Assembly (NCBI RefSeq): GCF_014652555.1
Contig: NZ_BMZA01000001.1
Coordinates: forward strand, 534,900 to 598,899
Length of the DNA: 64,000 nt
Source: Novosphingobium colocasiae
Lineage (GTDB): Bacteria; Pseudomonadota; Alphaproteobacteria; Sphingomonadales; Sphingomonadaceae
Direction of reading: 5' to 3'
Shown here: in pieces, positions 60,741 to 64,000 of the stretch
Layout: each line of letters begins with the position of its first letter
How positions within the stretch are numbered: position 1 is the first letter of the stretch
Notes under the pieces: model-generated
Databases searched by the model: none
The model's input: only the letters and a program-made list of their open reading frames with translations
What the model was told of the DNA's origin: nothing
Position numbers and translations under genes: made by a program

Positions 60741-60791
60741 GCCTCAATCTAAACGAGGCTTCCTATGAATCACATTTTTTTGATGCAGCAA
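60741..60791 (-). promoter_or_regulatory. higBA promoter with inverted repeat overlapping Shine-Dalgarno
   Basis: On the minus strand: TTGCTG (60791-60786), 17 bases, TCATAG (60768-60763), then GCCTC (60759-60755) and GAGGC (60745-60741) as an inverted repeat. GAGG of its second half is the Shine-Dalgarno of higB. Spacing and core match the hicAB promoter. Confidence 0.6.
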
Positions 60792-60835
60792 CATCTTTAC
60801 GCTCGCAGGAGTTGGATTTTTGGGACGACAACTTG

Positions 60836-63040
<2,205 letters not shown>

Positions 63041-63176
63041 GGCGGAACATATGGGGTATATCACCCGCCGCCGCAACGTCGTTGCCCGTGGCCGATCTCA
63101 CATTGGCAGCGGGCCTGCGCGGTGTTAGCCGTGGCAGGAGATGGCGACGGCTGGTCGCCGATGGGGGAGAACCTGG

Positions 63177-63746
63177 ATGAAGCCTGCCTATACTTGCGCC
63201 ACGCTGATCGCCGCCGCGCTGGCGCTGTCCGCCTGCGGATCGAAGGACGCGGGCACCGATGCCGCCAAGGACACCGGCCCCAAGACCATGGCCGAGGCGC
63301 AGGAAGAGGCGAAGAAGCTCGATCGCCCCGATCCGGGCGAATACAAGCAGACGATGGAAGTTACCCGGCTCGACATCCCCGGCATGGACCCGAAGCAGGC
63401 CGAGGCGATGAAGGGCATGATGAAGGCCAGCCAGGAACGCACGTTCTGCCTGACCCCGGCCGATTCCGAAAAGGGCTTCAAGGACATGTTCGATGAAGTG
63501 GGCAAGGGCGGCGAATGCTCCTATTCCCGTTTCGACGTTTCGGGCGGGACGCTGGATGCGGTGATGAACTGCAAGAACCCGAACGAGGGCACGGCGACGA
63601 TCGCGCTGAACGGCAAGGTTTCGTCGAACGGATCGGATGTCACGGTCAGCATCGATCAGGCGGGTTCGAAGAACCCGATGGGCGATATGAAGATGACCAT
63701 GCACATGACCACCGCGCGGCTGGGCGATTGCAAGACCGGCGGCTGA
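63177..63746 (+). CDS. DUF3617 domain lipoprotein
   Basis: 189 residues from ATG 63177, which has GGAG 8 bases upstream. The signal MKPAYTCATLIAAALALSAC gives Cys20 as lipidation site. After a short linker rich in Lys and Asp comes the DUF3617 core: PDPGEYKQTMEVTRLDIPGM, FCLTPADS and later CSYSRFDVSGGTLDAVMNC, with two conserved cysteine pairs probably forming disulfides. The family is common in Sphingomonadales and has no known function. The gene diverges from uvrB, 136 bases away. Confidence 0.85.
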   Translation: MKPAYTCATLIAAALALSACGSKDAGTDAAKDTGPKTMAEAQEEAKKLDRPDPGEYKQTMEVTRLDIPGMDPKQAEAMKGMMKASQERTFCLTPADSEKGFKDMFDEVGKGGECSYSRFDVSGGTLDAVMNCKNPNEGTATIALNGKVSSNGSDVTVSIDQAGSKNPMGDMKMTMHMTTARLGDCKTGG

Positions 63747-64000
63747 AAACCGGGCGCTGCTGCGCCTGCGACGTTTATGGCAGTTCGATGACACTTGCGT
63801 CCGTCTGTTGACGGGACAGGCCGCCTGCGGAAAGGCCGATGCTTCATCGCGCAGTCAGCAGCCGCGCGATAGCAAAGGCATTTCGGCACTTTCGCAGGTT
63901 CAAGGCGCATGGCTACGGCTGGTTCGATCACCCGGTTCTGGAACGAAGGCGTGCGGCGCAGCGCGCTGCTGCGCCAGCCGCGTCCGGAAGGGGTGAAGGC
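63747..64000. other. Window end; possible start of a further gene
   Basis: The first 160 bases after the DUF3617 gene show nothing I can support. A plus-strand ATG at 63909 with AAGG a few bases upstream opens a frame (MATAGSITRFWNEGVRRSAL) that runs off the end of the window. A second frame from ATG 63840 is also open. Neither can be assigned without the sequence beyond 64000. Confidence 0.3.

Overview
The window is GC-rich chromosomal DNA that reads as an alphaproteobacterium of the order Sphingomonadales, most likely Novosphingobium or a close relative. This is inferred from gene content and order (tlpA/argH/small lipoprotein/lysA; prfA-prmC-DUF4167; hemC-hemD-mitofilin-like; a 902-residue glnE) and from the interspersed repeats. 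There are no rRNA genes, no tRNAs that I can see, no CRISPR array, no prophage and no insertion sequence. About 57 protein genes are supported, nearly all of them core genes.

Layout. 1-5.1 kb: a small catabolic-looking cluster (truncated hydantoinase B, APH-like kinase, MFS transporter, convergent GntR regulator), then an RNase H-like protein and PanE. 6.0-12.4 kb: TlpA-like thioredoxin, divergent argH, a small lipoprotein, lysA, a siroheme synthase-like protein and two uncharacterised genes. 12.4-24.6 kb, mostly minus strand: universal stress protein, sulfurtransferase, a Tat-tagged M3 peptidase, metK, lnt, DUF4167, prmC, prfA, a repeat island and hisS. 24.6-27.3 kb: M61 peptidase and ppa. 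27.4-39.1 kb: a micro-oxic respiration region with an FNR-type regulator, OmpW, ccoNOQP, ccoG-fixH-fixI-ccoS and hemN. 39.2-44.1 kb, minus strand: glnE, bcp, a DUF455 protein and an M23 peptidase. 44.2-58.6 kb: M28 peptidase, agmatine deiminase, small membrane proteins with a bestrophin, thrS, trhO, haem genes hemC/hemD, tsaD, gpsA and a flippase. 58.8-64.0 kb: an HhH protein, two toxin-antitoxin modules (hicAB, higBA), uvrB and a DUF3617 lipoprotein.

How it fits together. The FNR-type regulator has the cysteines for a [4Fe-4S] cluster and an E-x2-SR recognition helix, which reads TTGA half-sites. Matching TTGA-N6-(T/G)CAA boxes, or near matches, lie upstream of uspA, ompW (two), ccoN, hemN and a gene-free segment behind hemN. 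That last box is followed by strong hairpins and an intrinsic terminator, so I read it as an oxygen-responsive small RNA gene. It is the most interesting signal in the window. A second small RNA candidate lies at 12.45-12.51 kb on the minus strand.

A second unusual system is at 59.4-60.8 kb. Two unrelated toxin-antitoxin operons share an identical 21-bp promoter segment, the same -35/-10 spacing, and an inverted repeat whose second half carries the Shine-Dalgarno sequence of the toxin gene. Other oddities are a 75-bp-arm inverted repeat between hisS and prfA, several REP-like families, two divergent genes whose TTG starts overlap, and an RNase H homologue lacking its last catalytic aspartate.
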